Source: Desulfospira sp963664655 | Lineage (GTDB): Bacteria > Desulfobacterota > Desulfobacteria > Desulfobacterales > Desulfobacteraceae | DNA: 64,000 nucleotides | Direction: 5' to 3' | Assembly (NCBI GenBank): GCA_963664655.2 | Contig: OY761554.1 | Location: forward strand, 3,658,001 to 3,722,000 | Shown: one piece after another, positions 52,187-62,667 of the stretch | Layout: each line of letters starts with the position of its first letter | How positions within the stretch are numbered: position 1 is the first letter of the stretch | Notes under the pieces: model-generated | Databases searched by the model: none | Told to the model about the DNA's origin: nothing | The model's input: only the letters and a program-made list of their open reading frames with translations | Position numbers and translations under genes: made by a program

Positions 52187-53064
52187 TTTTCCGTGATGTC
52201 CCGGTCGATGTCTCTGTTAACGATGCCGGGAGATAATCCTTTTTGGTTTAGGTGTTCAAAAATGGACCGGGCAATGGCCACGCTCCGGTGCCTGCCGCCG
52301 GTGCAGCCGACGGCTATGGTTAAGTAGGCTTTGTTCTCTTTTTTGTACAGGGGGATCAGATAGTCAAGAAGGCTGGTGTATTTTTCTAGAAATGTCCGGG
52401 TTTCAGGGGCGGACAGGACGAAATCCTTCACGGCCTTTGAATCTCCGTCAAGGGGTTTTAATTCAGGAATAAAATAGGGGTTTTTTAAGAATCTGACGTC
52501 AATGACCAGATCGGCATGGCTGGGGATCCCATACTTGAACCCAAAAGAAACCAGGTTCAGCTTCATGGAAAGGGCTTGTTCGCCGGGGCTGCCGATCAGG
52601 CCTAAGATATGCGCTTTGAGCTCATGGACGGTAAGGCCGGTGGTGTCAATAATATGGTCGGCGGCCTGCCGGACCGGTTCCATGGTTTTCTTTTCAAGCA
52701 GAATGCTGTCGATAAGGCCGCCTTCACGGCTTAGGGGATGAAGCCGTCTGGTCTGGCTGTACCGGTTGACCAGGATATCTTTGTCCGCCTCAAGGAAGAT
52801 GATTTTCGGGCTGACGCCTAAGTCTTTCATGGCCTTGATCCCGGGCGCAAAGTTTTGAATAAAGGATGTCAGCCGCATGTCCATGACAAAGGCGATCCCT
52901 TTGATATCTTCCCCTTGTTTGAGGGGTAGTTCCAGGAATTTGGGGGCAAGCTCCATGGGCATATTGTCGATACAGCAAAAGGACGCATCCTCAAAGGCCT
53001 GGACAGCCGTGGTCTTTCCCGATCCTGAAAGGCCGGTAATGATATATAACTTCCTGTTTTTCAT
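52183..53064 (-). CDS. rapZ: RapZ-family nucleotide-binding protein
   Basis: This 293-aa protein has P-loop ITGLSGSGKTTAV, Walker B-like FVMDMRLTSF and FLEADKDILVNRYSQTRRLHP. The conserved C-terminal domain has FGFKYGIPSHADLVIDVRFL, and IAVGCTGGRHRSVAIA is also present. RapZ/YvcJ proteins control glucosamine-6-phosphate synthase via a small RNA in enterobacteria; elsewhere the role is less clear. The gene follows ptsN with no gap (TGA ATG), as in many proteobacterial rpoN clusters. Confidence 0.95.
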   Translation of the reverse strand: MKNRKLYIITGLSGSGKTTAVQAFEDASFCCIDNMPMELAPKFLELPLKQGEDIKGIAFVMDMRLTSFIQNFAPGIKAMKDLGVSPKIIFLEADKDILVNRYSQTRRLHPLSREGGLIDSILLEKKTMEPVRQAADHIIDTTGLTVHELKAHILGLIGSPGEQALSMKLNLVSFGFKYGIPSHADLVIDVRFLKNPYFIPELKPLDGDSKAVKDFVLSAPETRTFLEKYTSLLDYLIPLYKKENKAYLTIAVGCTGGRHRSVAIARSIFEHLNQKGLSPGIVNRDIDRDITEK

Positions 53065-53523
53065 TCAGAATTCTTCATCCTGGGCCTGAATGATGTCGTA
53101 AATGTCCTCGGCTGACTCGGCAAACCTGAGGCTGTGTTTAAACTCGTCTTTTTTGAGCAGTTTGGAGATCTGGGCCAGGACTTTTAAGTGGCCGCCCGAG
53201 GAATTTTCAGGGGTGAGCAGCAAAAAAAAGATATGAACCGGTTTGTCGTCCAGGGAATCGTATTCAACCCCTTTCCGGCTCAGCCCGAATCCAATGGCCA
53301 CTTCCTTTACCGAATTGAGTTTGCCGTGGGGAATGGCAATGCCGCCGCCAATGCCGGTGCTGCCTAAGCCTTCCCGTTCCATTAATACCCTTGCAATATC
53401 CTTGGCCTCGGCATGGGTTGTTTTTGAAGCCGTCTGGGAAAGTTCATTGATAATTCCGGGTTTGTCCGTGGACTTCAGGTCATCGATGATCGCGTCTTTG
53501 TGTAGCAGGTCACTGATTTTCAT
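53065..53523 (-). CDS. ptsN: PTS EIIA-Ntr (fructose-type EIIA)
   Basis: This is a 152-aa protein. The phospho-His lies in GIGGGIAIPHGKL, with FFLLLTPENSSGGHLKVLAQISKLL as the family's second block. It is a regulatory phosphocarrier linking carbon and nitrogen or potassium status to gene expression. It sits downstream of hpf and rpoN, the classic location. Confidence 0.94.
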   Translation of the reverse strand: MKISDLLHKDAIIDDLKSTDKPGIINELSQTASKTTHAEAKDIARVLMEREGLGSTGIGGGIAIPHGKLNSVKEVAIGFGLSRKGVEYDSLDDKPVHIFFLLLTPENSSGGHLKVLAQISKLLKKDEFKHSLRFAESAEDIYDIIQAQDEEF

Positions 53524-53530
53524 AAGAGAA

Positions 53531-54073
53531 CTATCCCCTGGGCTGAATCAGCCTAAGCTTTCCGTTATTGTGTTTGTAAAGAACATTTAACTGTTCGGTC
53601 CTGGCATTGTTGAAAACAAAAAACGGCTGGTTGTCTGAATTAAATCTTGCCACGGCATCATCTATATCCATGGGCTTTGTGTCGATTGTTTCAATAATGA
53701 GGTCTTCTGATCCCAACTCATCTTCAAGAGTGTATTCCGGATCAAATTCAGTCTTTGCCGCTTTATACTGCTGCTTTTTGCCGGCCAGGTGCTGCTTGAC
53801 TTTTTCCTTGTTTTTTTTGATCTGGGCCCGGACCTTGTCCACAAGGGTGTCAATGGATGAGTACATGTTTTCAGAGGCTTCTTTGGCATGAATATTCATC
53901 CGGTCACAGGTCAGGGTCAATTCGGCGATATGTCGTATCTTTTCAACACTTAACACCACATGGGCATCTCCGGGGCTGTCCAGCATCCGGTCAAACTTGT
54001 CCAGTTTTTTCTGGACATAATCCTTTAAAGACTGGGACGGGTCAATTTGTTTAAATGTCACCGTGGTCTGCAT
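53531..54073 (-). CDS. hpf: Ribosome hibernation-promoting factor, long form
   Basis: This 180-aa protein has an N-terminal S30AE/YfiA domain (QTTVTFKQIDPSQSLKDYVQKKL). A variable charged linker (QIKKNKEKVKQHLAGKKQQ) leads to the C-terminal dimerisation domain of long HPF (PMDIDDAVARFNSDNQPFFVF, then NVLYKHNNGKLRLIQP). It dimerises 70S ribosomes into inactive 100S particles. It is ten bases after rpoN. Confidence 0.94.
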   Translation of the reverse strand: MQTTVTFKQIDPSQSLKDYVQKKLDKFDRMLDSPGDAHVVLSVEKIRHIAELTLTCDRMNIHAKEASENMYSSIDTLVDKVRAQIKKNKEKVKQHLAGKKQQYKAAKTEFDPEYTLEDELGSEDLIIETIDTKPMDIDDAVARFNSDNQPFFVFNNARTEQLNVLYKHNNGKLRLIQPRG

Positions 54074-54083
54074 ATCCGACCTC

Positions 54084-55532
<1,449 letters not shown>

Positions 55533-55533
55533 G

Positions 55534-56256
55534 TTATAATTTAAAATTATCTCCCAGATAGATTTTTTTGGCAATTTCACTGGCAATGATCCGGTCCGGC
55601 GGGCCGGATTCAATCACCACGCCCTGGCTCATGATATAGGCCTGGTTGCAGACCCCAAGGGTTTCCCTGACATTGTGATCGGAGATCAGCACACCGATGC
55701 CCCGGCCGGTCAGCTGGGTGATGATCTGCTGGATGTCAATTACCGCCAGCGGATCAATCCCGGCAAACGGTTCGTCCAGAAGGATAAACTTGGGGTCCGT
55801 GGCCAACACCCTTGAAATCTCCAGACGCCTTCTTTCGCCTCCGGACAGGGACGAGGCTTTCTGGTCAGCCAGTTTATCTATGCCAAGTTCTTTCATCAGG
55901 CCCCGGGCCTTCTCCTCTATATTGACGCCGTTTACGGGAAGCACTTCCAAAATAGCGGTAATGTTCTGCCTTACCGTGAGTTTTTTGAATATGGAAGATT
56001 CCTGGGGCAGGTAGCCAATCCCTTTTCTTGCCCTGATGTACATGGGGTCATGGGTGATGTCATCCCGGTCTAAAAAAACCTGCCCCTGGTCCGGCCGGAT
56101 CAATCCGATGGTCATGTAGAAGGTGGTGGTTTTCCCCGCACCGTTGGGGCCTAACAGTCCGGTCACATCGCCTTGCTTGACAATAAGGTCCACATGGTCA
56201 ACCACGGTTTTCCGGTTGTAAATTTTAACCAGGTTTTTAAGTAAAAGTTCTGCCAT
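55534..56256 (-). CDS. lptB: LPS export ABC transporter ATP-binding protein LptB
   Basis: This 240-aa ATPase has Walker A GPNGAGKTTTF, Q-loop LPQESSIFKKL, signature SLSGGERRRLE and Walker B FILLDEPFAGIDP, with H-loop ISDHNV. Its sequence and its place between lptA and rpoN identify LptB, which powers extraction of LPS from the inner membrane with LptFG (not in this window). Confidence 0.96.
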   Translation of the reverse strand: MAELLLKNLVKIYNRKTVVDHVDLIVKQGDVTGLLGPNGAGKTTTFYMTIGLIRPDQGQVFLDRDDITHDPMYIRARKGIGYLPQESSIFKKLTVRQNITAILEVLPVNGVNIEEKARGLMKELGIDKLADQKASSLSGGERRRLEISRVLATDPKFILLDEPFAGIDPLAVIDIQQIITQLTGRGIGVLISDHNVRETLGVCNQAYIMSQGVVIESGPPDRIIASEIAKKIYLGDNFKL

Positions 56257-56276
56257 GCCCCCTACCGGGCTCCTGT

Positions 56277-56930
56277 TTATTTCTTTTTATTTTCAGGGTT
56301 GTCTTCCGGATCAAAAAAAGCCTCTACACGGTTTGTGCCGTCACTTTCCACCATGGCCCTGCCGTTTTGTTTGAACAGGGTGATTTTTTTGCCGGTTATC
56401 CAGCTTTTGCCGGTGAGCAGTCTTGGGGCGTTTCCTGTCATTACCAGAATTTCGTTCGCCGTGGTATAAACCATTTTGTCTGCAAACGCTTTACGCTCTC
56501 CTTCCGTATATTCAACATTGCCGGTGGAAACAATTTTTTCAACATTGACCTGCCGGCCGTCCTTTTTTTGATCTGATGCGTCCTTGGGTTTCTGGTCTGA
56601 AGAATAAAAATATATTTTTATGGAATCCGCCAGAATAATGGATTCTCCCCGGGTTGCCCGGACATTGCCGATGAACTCCACCATGGACGAATCCTGAAGG
56701 GCAATCATTTTATCTGAAGTGACATGAAGTTTTTGATCGGCTGCTTTGGGGGCTGTGTCAGTAGAACTTCCGGTGTCTGTTACAGCCTTATTTTCCAGGT
56801 CTTTTTGTTCCAGGGCGGCACCGGGTGTTTTGACGCCGGGCCCGGCAGCCGCATTTCCTGAAACAGTCAGGGCGGCAAGGACCAACATGGTCACAAGGAG
56901 TGAAGCATTAAGGGATCTGAGAGGTTTCAC
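56277..56930 (-). CDS. lptA: LPS transport periplasmic protein LptA
   Basis: This is a 217-aa protein. It has a signal peptide (LLVTMLVLAALTVSGNAAA) and a Thr/Asp-rich linker. The OstA/LptA beta-jellyroll follows: VTSDKMIALQDSSMVEFIGN, GESIILADSIKIYF, ERKAFADKMVYTTANEILVMTG. It forms the periplasmic bridge for LPS. The start overlaps the lptC end by 23 bases. Confidence 0.92.
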   Translation of the reverse strand: MKPLRSLNASLLVTMLVLAALTVSGNAAAGPGVKTPGAALEQKDLENKAVTDTGSSTDTAPKAADQKLHVTSDKMIALQDSSMVEFIGNVRATRGESIILADSIKIYFYSSDQKPKDASDQKKDGRQVNVEKIVSTGNVEYTEGERKAFADKMVYTTANEILVMTGNAPRLLTGKSWITGKKITLFKQNGRAMVESDGTNRVEAFFDPEDNPENKKK

Positions 56931-57486
56931 TTAAATTTCCTTTGACATGTCCTTTTAATGTGATCTTATTTTCGTTTAAATCAACCGTCATGGAGTCGGC
57001 TGTAATGACCGATGCATGGTCTTCTACACGCACCTTTGTTTGGGAGCGTATTATATGTGTTTTTTTCGTATAATGCAACTTGTCAGTTTTCAGGACATCG
57101 TTTTCAAGCCGGACAACAACATTCTTTAAAAACGTGATGTCATGGGTCTGGGTGTCTAAAATGCCCTGATCTGAATCCAGGTAAACCTTGCGGCCGTCTT
57201 TGGTGTAAAAAATGATATTCACCAGCTCCAGTATGGCCTTGTTTTTCTCTTTTTTCAAGGTGGCACTGGCGGCTTTAAGCTGCCATTCCGTGATGCCGTT
57301 CTTTTTGGAGATCTGTTCAAGGGCATTGAGCTTAAAGGCGGCTTGGGAATCAACGTGAATGTCTTTGAGCTGGGGGGGATCAATGCCCACCCGGCTGATA
57401 TAAAAAAACAGGGCAAGGCCGGCAAACAGCAGAACCAGAGAACCGGTCAGGGATATGAGCACCTTTTTTTTAAGGGCCTGGTTCAT
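56908..57486 (-). CDS. lptC: LPS export system protein LptC
   Basis: This 192-aa protein has an N-terminal membrane anchor (VLISLTGSLVLLFAGLALFFY) and a periplasmic LptC fold (WQLKAASATLKKEKNKAILEL, DSDQGILDTQTHDITF). ATG 57486 overlaps the kdsC stop by four bases (ATGA); a longer frame to 57516 inside kdsC is less likely. It receives LPS from LptBFG and hands it to LptA. Confidence 0.9.
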   Translation of the reverse strand: MNQALKKKVLISLTGSLVLLFAGLALFFYISRVGIDPPQLKDIHVDSQAAFKLNALEQISKKNGITEWQLKAASATLKKEKNKAILELVNIIFYTKDGRKVYLDSDQGILDTQTHDITFLKNVVVRLENDVLKTDKLHYTKKTHIIRSQTKVRVEDHASVITADSMTVDLNENKITLKGHVKGNLSETSQIP

Positions 57487-57998
57487 GATAAAAACGGGGC
57501 AATGGCCTGATCCCACAGGCCCTGGGTCTTTAAAATGGCTTCACAGACCTCCCTTACCGCCCCTGATCCGCCCCTGGCGCGGGTCACATAGTGGGCCCGG
57601 GATTGGACCTCTTTGGGGGCATCCGGGACACTGAGGGCCGTGCCGGCCCGGGTCATGGCCGGCAGGTCAATGAGATCGTCTCCCATAAAGGCAATCTGTC
57701 CGGGCTTGAGTTTGGTCTTTTCGACAATTTCATCAAAGGCCTTGGCTTTGTCCCTGATGCCCTCAAAGACCAGGTCAATATTCAGATTTTTACACCGGTG
57801 GATCAGGGCTTCGGATGCCCGGCCCGTAACAATGCCCACCCCGATGCCGGCCTGCATCAGCAGCCGGATGCCGATACCGTCGCCTGAGTTAAAGCTTTTG
57901 ATCTGCTCTCCTGAGTCGGTGTAGGTGATGGTCCCGTCCGTGAGCACCCCGTCAACATCCAGGAGCAGCAGCTTGATGGTCTTAAAACAGTCTGTCAT
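57483..57998 (-). CDS. kdsC: 3-deoxy-D-manno-octulosonate 8-phosphate phosphatase
   Basis: This 171-aa HAD phosphatase has nucleophile motif LLLDVDGVLTDG, second motif IVTGRASEAL, Lys in IRDKAKAF and FMGDDLIDLPAM. Lack of a cap domain is typical of KdsC, which acts as a tetramer. It removes the phosphate from KDO-8-P after KdsA. The gene is nine bases downstream of kdsA. Confidence 0.95.
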   Translation of the reverse strand: MTDCFKTIKLLLLDVDGVLTDGTITYTDSGEQIKSFNSGDGIGIRLLMQAGIGVGIVTGRASEALIHRCKNLNIDLVFEGIRDKAKAFDEIVEKTKLKPGQIAFMGDDLIDLPAMTRAGTALSVPDAPKEVQSRAHYVTRARGGSGAVREVCEAILKTQGLWDQAIAPFLS

Positions 57999-58007
57999 GG
58001 CAGATCC

Positions 58008-58823
58008 TTAAATTTCACAGGCCTTTTTGACGGCCAGAAGAGACCGCAGCAACGGCTCCATGTCCGTCAGGCGCATGGAGTTGGGCCCGTCGCACAGGGC
58101 TTTTTCCGGGTTGGGGTGGGTTTCGATAAACAGGCCGTGGGCCCCTGCGGCCATGGCGGCCCGGGACAGGGTCGGGACAAACTTGCGGTCTCCGGCTGAG
58201 GAATCCATGGCGCCGCCGGGCAGCTGCACACTGTGGGTGGCGTCAAACACCACGGGGATTCCCAATTCCCTTAAAATGTGAATAGACCTGAAATCGACCA
58301 CCAGGTTATTGTATCCGAAACTGGTGCCGCGCTCGGTAATGCAGATGTCTTTTGCCCCCAGGGATTGAGCCTTTTTAATGATATTTTGGCATTCCATGGG
58401 GGATAGAAACTGGCCTTTTTTAACGCTTACGGGTTTGCCGGTCAGGGCGGCAGAAAGGATCATGTCAGTCTGCCGGCATAAAAATGCCGGGATTTGAAGC
58501 ACGTCGAGAACCGTGGCCGCCTCTTTGGCCTGATCCGGCAGGTGGATATCTGAAATGACCGGAATGTGAAGTTCGGTTTTAATCCGGTCCAGGATCGCAA
58601 GGCCTTTTTCAAAGCCCGGTCCCCTGAAAGACTGGATGGATGTCCGGTTGGCCTTGTCAAAGGATGCCTTGAAGATGAACGGGATACCCAGCCGGTCCGT
58701 CATCTCTTTAAGGGTGCCGGCAATGTCGCAGGTCAGCTCATAGCTTTCAATTACACAGGGGCCGGCCATCAGAAAAAAACGGGAATGGTCCGGTGCCACA
58801 AGATTAAAGAAAAAATTGTTCAT
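58008..58823 (-). CDS. kdsA: 3-deoxy-8-phosphooctulonate synthase
   Basis: This 271-aa protein condenses PEP with arabinose 5-phosphate. Family motifs are FLMAGPCVIES, FIFKASFDKANRTS, DIHLPDQAKEAA, FLCRQTDM and the C-terminal VFDATHSVQLPGG. The aldolase-fold barrel is complete. The residue before the GPCV motif does not resolve metal dependence on its own. It is the first gene of the kds/lpt/rpoN block. Confidence 0.96.
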   Translation of the reverse strand: MNNFFFNLVAPDHSRFFLMAGPCVIESYELTCDIAGTLKEMTDRLGIPFIFKASFDKANRTSIQSFRGPGFEKGLAILDRIKTELHIPVISDIHLPDQAKEAATVLDVLQIPAFLCRQTDMILSAALTGKPVSVKKGQFLSPMECQNIIKKAQSLGAKDICITERGTSFGYNNLVVDFRSIHILRELGIPVVFDATHSVQLPGGAMDSSAGDRKFVPTLSRAAMAAGAHGLFIETHPNPEKALCDGPNSMRLTDMEPLLRSLLAVKKACEI

Positions 58824-59281
58824 AAACAGTCTTTATTTAAACCATCCATAGGGGGTTGTACAAATAATGCCTGGCCGATTAATTATAGCCACGGACGTTA
58901 AAAGTCAACCCTGATCAACTGTCAAGGCAAGATATTTGCATGTGGCTTGTCCGCCATTTAACGCCGGTTTCGAAAAGTAAAAAGCCATGCCGCCTTGGCA
59001 ATCTGTCCGGGAAATGTCCGCAACACCCCATGGAAGCCGTGGGGGGAAAGAAATTCGCAGGCCTGACAGCCGTCAGTCTACCCCCCCCTTCAGACTTTGG
59101 GCTCAATAAAATTAAACCGTGGCATTGCGTTAAGAATTCCTTGCCAAGTTGCCCCATTACTGGTATTTTTAATGGCATTTTGAATGAGAGGATCTAACCT
59201 CTTGAAAAAATAAGCGTTATTGTAATTTCCAAAACACAGAACCTGGCATCGGAAACCAGGTTTGACATATGGGCGACATCC
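58824..59281. other. Intergenic region between divergent kdsA and M23 peptidase genes
   Basis: 458 bp without a convincing gene. It should hold the promoters of both divergent operons. A hairpin CCTGG...CCAGG (59239-59257) lies close to the M23 start. An 85-codon frame (58940-59197) has no ribosome-binding site or recognisable product, so I do not call it a gene. Confidence 0.5.
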
Positions 59282-60679
59282 ATGAGAAAAATTTTTCTGC
59301 TTTTGCTTTTTTTGGTTATCATTGTCCCCCTGGCATGGGTTTTGACCTTTAAATATGAAGGGACAGCCCCTGATGTCACCGTGGACCTGCCCTCCATGTA
59401 CCTTAAAAAATCATATGAGATGTCCCTCAGGGTCATGGATTCAGGGACAGGACTGAGAAATGTCACCTTGTCCATCATGCAGAAAGGCAATGAAAAGACG
59501 CTTCTGGATAAATCTTATCCGGCCTCTTCCATATTAAGCCTTTTTTCAGACAACCGGGTAAGCCAGGAAGAATTTACCATTCCCATCGAGGCCGAAAAAT
59601 ACGGGATGAGTGACGGTGAAGCCGTTATCCGGATAAGGGTCAGTGATTATGCCTGGAAATCCTGGAACAAGGGAAATGTCTATTATGCAGAAAAAAAGCT
59701 GATCATTGACTCTACCCCCCCCAAAGTCCAGATTTTAAGCCACCAGCATAACATTACAAAAGGCGGGTCAGGCCTGGTGATTTACCGGCTTTTTGAAACG
59801 GATATCCAAAGCGGGGTAAGGGTCGACGACAACTATTTTCCAGGGTATGATGGATTGTTTGAGGATGAGCATATTTATGCGGCCCTGTTTGCCCTGGATT
59901 ATACCCAGGGACCGGGAACCAAAATCAGGGTGGTGGCCCAGGACCAGGCCGGAAACATTTCCCAGAAAGGCTTCCACCACTACATAAAAGACAAGAAATT
60001 TAAAACCGACATATTGAATATACCGGACCGGTTTCTGGACACCAAGATGCCGGATTTCAGCGTAGAGGCGGCTTCGGGCGGAGAACGGCCCGGTGACAAC
60101 CCCATGCTTAATAAATTCCTGACGGTTAATGGCAGGCTTCGGGATGCCAATGTCAAAAAGGTCCTCGACATCCCGTCTGATACAGTCAATGAAATGATTT
60201 GGGAAGGACGGTTTATCCGCCTTGCCGGGGCTGCCAACCGGGCCGGATTTGCGGATCAGCGCATTTACAAGTATAAAGGCCGGGAAATTGACCGGGCCGT
60301 CCATATGGGCATTGATCTGGCGTCCACCGCCCAGGCCCCGGTGGGGGCGGCCAATAACGGCCGGGTGATTTTTACCGGTAATGTGGGGATCTTCGGCAAT
60401 ACCGTGATCATTGACCATGGATTTGGCCTTTCAAGCCTATACTCCCATTTAAGCCATATTAGTGTGTCAGTCGAAGATAAGGTTGCCAAAGGGGATATCA
60501 TCGGCCAGACCGGTAAGACCGGCCTGGCCGGAGGAGACCATCTTCATTTTTCCATGATTGTTCACAACGTGTTTGTGACACCGGTAGAATGGTGGGACAG
60601 TTCCTGGATAAAAAACAATATCACATCAAAGATCAAGGCTGCGGGCCCGTTGAAAAATGCCGGCGGCCGGGATGGATGA
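59282..60679 (+). CDS. M23-family metallopeptidase, membrane-anchored
   Basis: This 465-aa protein has an N-terminal hydrophobic anchor or signal (IFLLLLFLVIIVPLAWVLTF) and a periplasmic Ig-like beta region. The LytM/M23 peptidase domain is at about 335-445, with zinc ligands in AVHMGIDLAS (HxxxD) and GDHLHFSM (HxH) and the catalytic YSHLSH. All active-site residues are kept, so it should cut peptidoglycan crosslinks. ATG 59282 has no strong ribosome-binding site. Confidence 0.9.
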   Translation: MRKIFLLLLFLVIIVPLAWVLTFKYEGTAPDVTVDLPSMYLKKSYEMSLRVMDSGTGLRNVTLSIMQKGNEKTLLDKSYPASSILSLFSDNRVSQEEFTIPIEAEKYGMSDGEAVIRIRVSDYAWKSWNKGNVYYAEKKLIIDSTPPKVQILSHQHNITKGGSGLVIYRLFETDIQSGVRVDDNYFPGYDGLFEDEHIYAALFALDYTQGPGTKIRVVAQDQAGNISQKGFHHYIKDKKFKTDILNIPDRFLDTKMPDFSVEAASGGERPGDNPMLNKFLTVNGRLRDANVKKVLDIPSDTVNEMIWEGRFIRLAGAANRAGFADQRIYKYKGREIDRAVHMGIDLASTAQAPVGAANNGRVIFTGNVGIFGNTVIIDHGFGLSSLYSHLSHISVSVEDKVAKGDIIGQTGKTGLAGGDHLHFSMIVHNVFVTPVEWWDSSWIKNNITSKIKAAGPLKNAGGRDG

Positions 60680-60786
60680 GCGGGTGAGTAGGCGGGAAAG
60701 CGGGCAGGTGGGAAAGTGAGACATCGGGCTGGTGAGAACGTCAAAACCCTTTTAGTCTAATCCCCTCAAGAAAGAGAAGGACAGGT

Positions 60787-61950
60787 ATGAGCGAGCATAC
60801 GGTTAACAAAACCTATGAACAGATAAATGAAAAGATCCGCCGGGGCGAGGCGGTTGTGGTGACGGCCGAGGAAGTGATCGGCATTGCAAAACAAGAGGGC
60901 ATCGTCAAAGCGGCCCAGCAGGTGGATGTGGTCACCACCGGGACCTTTGCCCCCATGTGTTCCTCCGGGGTATTTATCAATATCGGCCAGTCCACGCCGG
61001 TGGTCCGGACCACCCAGACCTGGTTTAACGACGTGCCGGCGTATTCGGGCCTGGCGGCGGTAGACTGTTATCTGGGGGCAACCCAGACCCGGGAGGGTGA
61101 TCCCCACAATGCCTTTCATCCCGGGGAGTTTAATTACGGCGGCGGCCATGTGATCCAGGATCTGGTGGCCGGCAAAAAAGTGGCGGTGAGGGCTTTAAGC
61201 TACGGGACAGACTGTTATCCCAATAAAAAAATTGAAAAGACCGTCACTTTAAAGGACCTGCCCAATGCCATCCTCTGCAGCCCCCGGAACGGGTATCAGA
61301 ACTATAACTGCGCCATTAACCGGTCGGATAAAACCAAATATACCTACATGGGAACCCTGAAACCCCGGATGGGGAACGCCAGCTACTCCACATCCGGGGA
61401 GCTCAGCCCCCTGTTAAATGACCCTTATCTGAAGACCATCGGCCTGGGAACCCGGATTTTTCTGGGCGGTGCCCAGGGGTATGTGACCTGGTCTGGAACC
61501 CAGCACAAGAGTAACGTGGAACGAGGGGAAAACGGGGTTCCCGTAACCCCGGCCGGCACCCTGATGGTCACCGGGGATTTGAAACAGATGTCCCCGGAAT
61601 GGCTGGTGGGACAGTCTATCCGGGGGTACGGGGTTTCTCTTGCCGTGGGCCTTGGCATCCCCATCCCCATTTTAAACGAAGAAATTTTAAAGTATACGGC
61701 TGTCTCGGATGACCAGATTTTTACCCAGATCGTGGATTACGGGTTTGACTATACCGAGGGCATATCCAGGTCCTATGGACAGGTCAGTTATGCGGAGCTT
61801 AAAAGCGGCATCATCATGGTGCGCGGCCAGAAAGTGCCGACGGTCCCCTTGTCCAGTATGGTAAAGGCCAGAAAAATAGCAAAGCTTCTGAAAACAGCCA
61901 TTCAGCAGTCCAGGTTTTTTATCGGCCGGCCTCAGCACATGTTCACTTAA
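60787..61950 (+). CDS. Homocysteine biosynthesis protein (COG1900/DUF39)
   Basis: This 387-aa protein matches the HcyBio family: VDVVTTGTFAPMCSSGVFIN near the N-terminus with its conserved Cys, ALSYGTDCYPNKKIEK with a second Cys, then AILCSPRNGYQNYNCA and GLGTRIFLGGAQGYV. In methanogens and sulfate reducers this family makes homocysteine from aspartate semialdehyde and sulfide together with a ferredoxin-type partner. No C-terminal CBS or ferredoxin domain is present here, so the partner must be encoded elsewhere. ATG 60787 follows AAGGA. Confidence 0.9.
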   Translation: MSEHTVNKTYEQINEKIRRGEAVVVTAEEVIGIAKQEGIVKAAQQVDVVTTGTFAPMCSSGVFINIGQSTPVVRTTQTWFNDVPAYSGLAAVDCYLGATQTREGDPHNAFHPGEFNYGGGHVIQDLVAGKKVAVRALSYGTDCYPNKKIEKTVTLKDLPNAILCSPRNGYQNYNCAINRSDKTKYTYMGTLKPRMGNASYSTSGELSPLLNDPYLKTIGLGTRIFLGGAQGYVTWSGTQHKSNVERGENGVPVTPAGTLMVTGDLKQMSPEWLVGQSIRGYGVSLAVGLGIPIPILNEEILKYTAVSDDQIFTQIVDYGFDYTEGISRSYGQVSYAELKSGIIMVRGQKVPTVPLSSMVKARKIAKLLKTAIQQSRFFIGRPQHMFT

Positions 61951-61999
61951 CCCCCAACGGACAGGCGCTGGGGCAAATCCAAAAAGGGTGTCACAATTC

Positions 62000-62629
62000 A
62001 TGGCGAAAGTTCAAGCAAACAAGAAAAACCCATGGCGGGAGAATATCGAGGCAATTTTGATTGCCATTGTTATTGCCCTGTTTATCCGGACTTTTATTGT
62101 CCAGGCATTTAAAATTCCATCCGGCTCCATGCTGGAAACCCTCCAGATCGGTGATCAGATTCTGGTCAATAAATTTATATATGGCGTTAAAATTCCGTTT
62201 ACCGGCGGCAAAACCTTGATCCCGGTAAAAGACCCTGAGCGGGGGGATATTGTGGTGTTTGTTTACCCCGAGGACCACACCAAGGATTTTATCAAGCGGG
62301 TGGTTGGGGTGGCAGGGGATACGGTTGAAATTAAAAACAAACAGCTTTATGTAAACGATCAGAAAGTCGTCAACGAACCCTATGCCGAACATAAGGACAG
62401 CCGGGTCATCCCGGCAAATTTCAGCACCAGGGACAATATGGAAAAGCTAACCGTACCGGACCACAAGCTTTTTGTCATGGGGGACAACCGGGACAACAGC
62501 CATGATTCCAGGTTCTGGGGATTTGTGGACCTGAGTGCTGTAAAAGGGGAGGCCTTCATGATCTACTGGTCCTGGAACAAGGCAAGTTTTGGTGTCAGGT
62601 GGGGCAGGATCGGTACGTTATTATTTTAA
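62000..62629 (+). CDS. lepB: Signal peptidase I
   Basis: This 209-aa protein has one N-terminal TM helix (NIEAILIAIVIALFIRTFIVQAF). The catalytic Ser is in IPSGSMLETL and the catalytic Lys in DFIKRVVGVAGD, followed by GDNRDNSHDSRFWG. It removes signal peptides at the outer face of the inner membrane. I favour ATG 62000; GTG 61988 in the same frame would add four residues. Confidence 0.95.
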   Translation: MAKVQANKKNPWRENIEAILIAIVIALFIRTFIVQAFKIPSGSMLETLQIGDQILVNKFIYGVKIPFTGGKTLIPVKDPERGDIVVFVYPEDHTKDFIKRVVGVAGDTVEIKNKQLYVNDQKVVNEPYAEHKDSRVIPANFSTRDNMEKLTVPDHKLFVMGDNRDNSHDSRFWGFVDLSAVKGEAFMIYWSWNKASFGVRWGRIGTLLF

Positions 62630-62667
62630 TGGTGTTTGAACGGCTCGATAGAGGAGCTTCAGCTCAC

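Noticed and set aside
58940..59197. 85-codon frame upstream of the M23 peptidase
   Set aside because: It has no ribosome-binding site, no recognisable motif and lies in a probable divergent promoter region.
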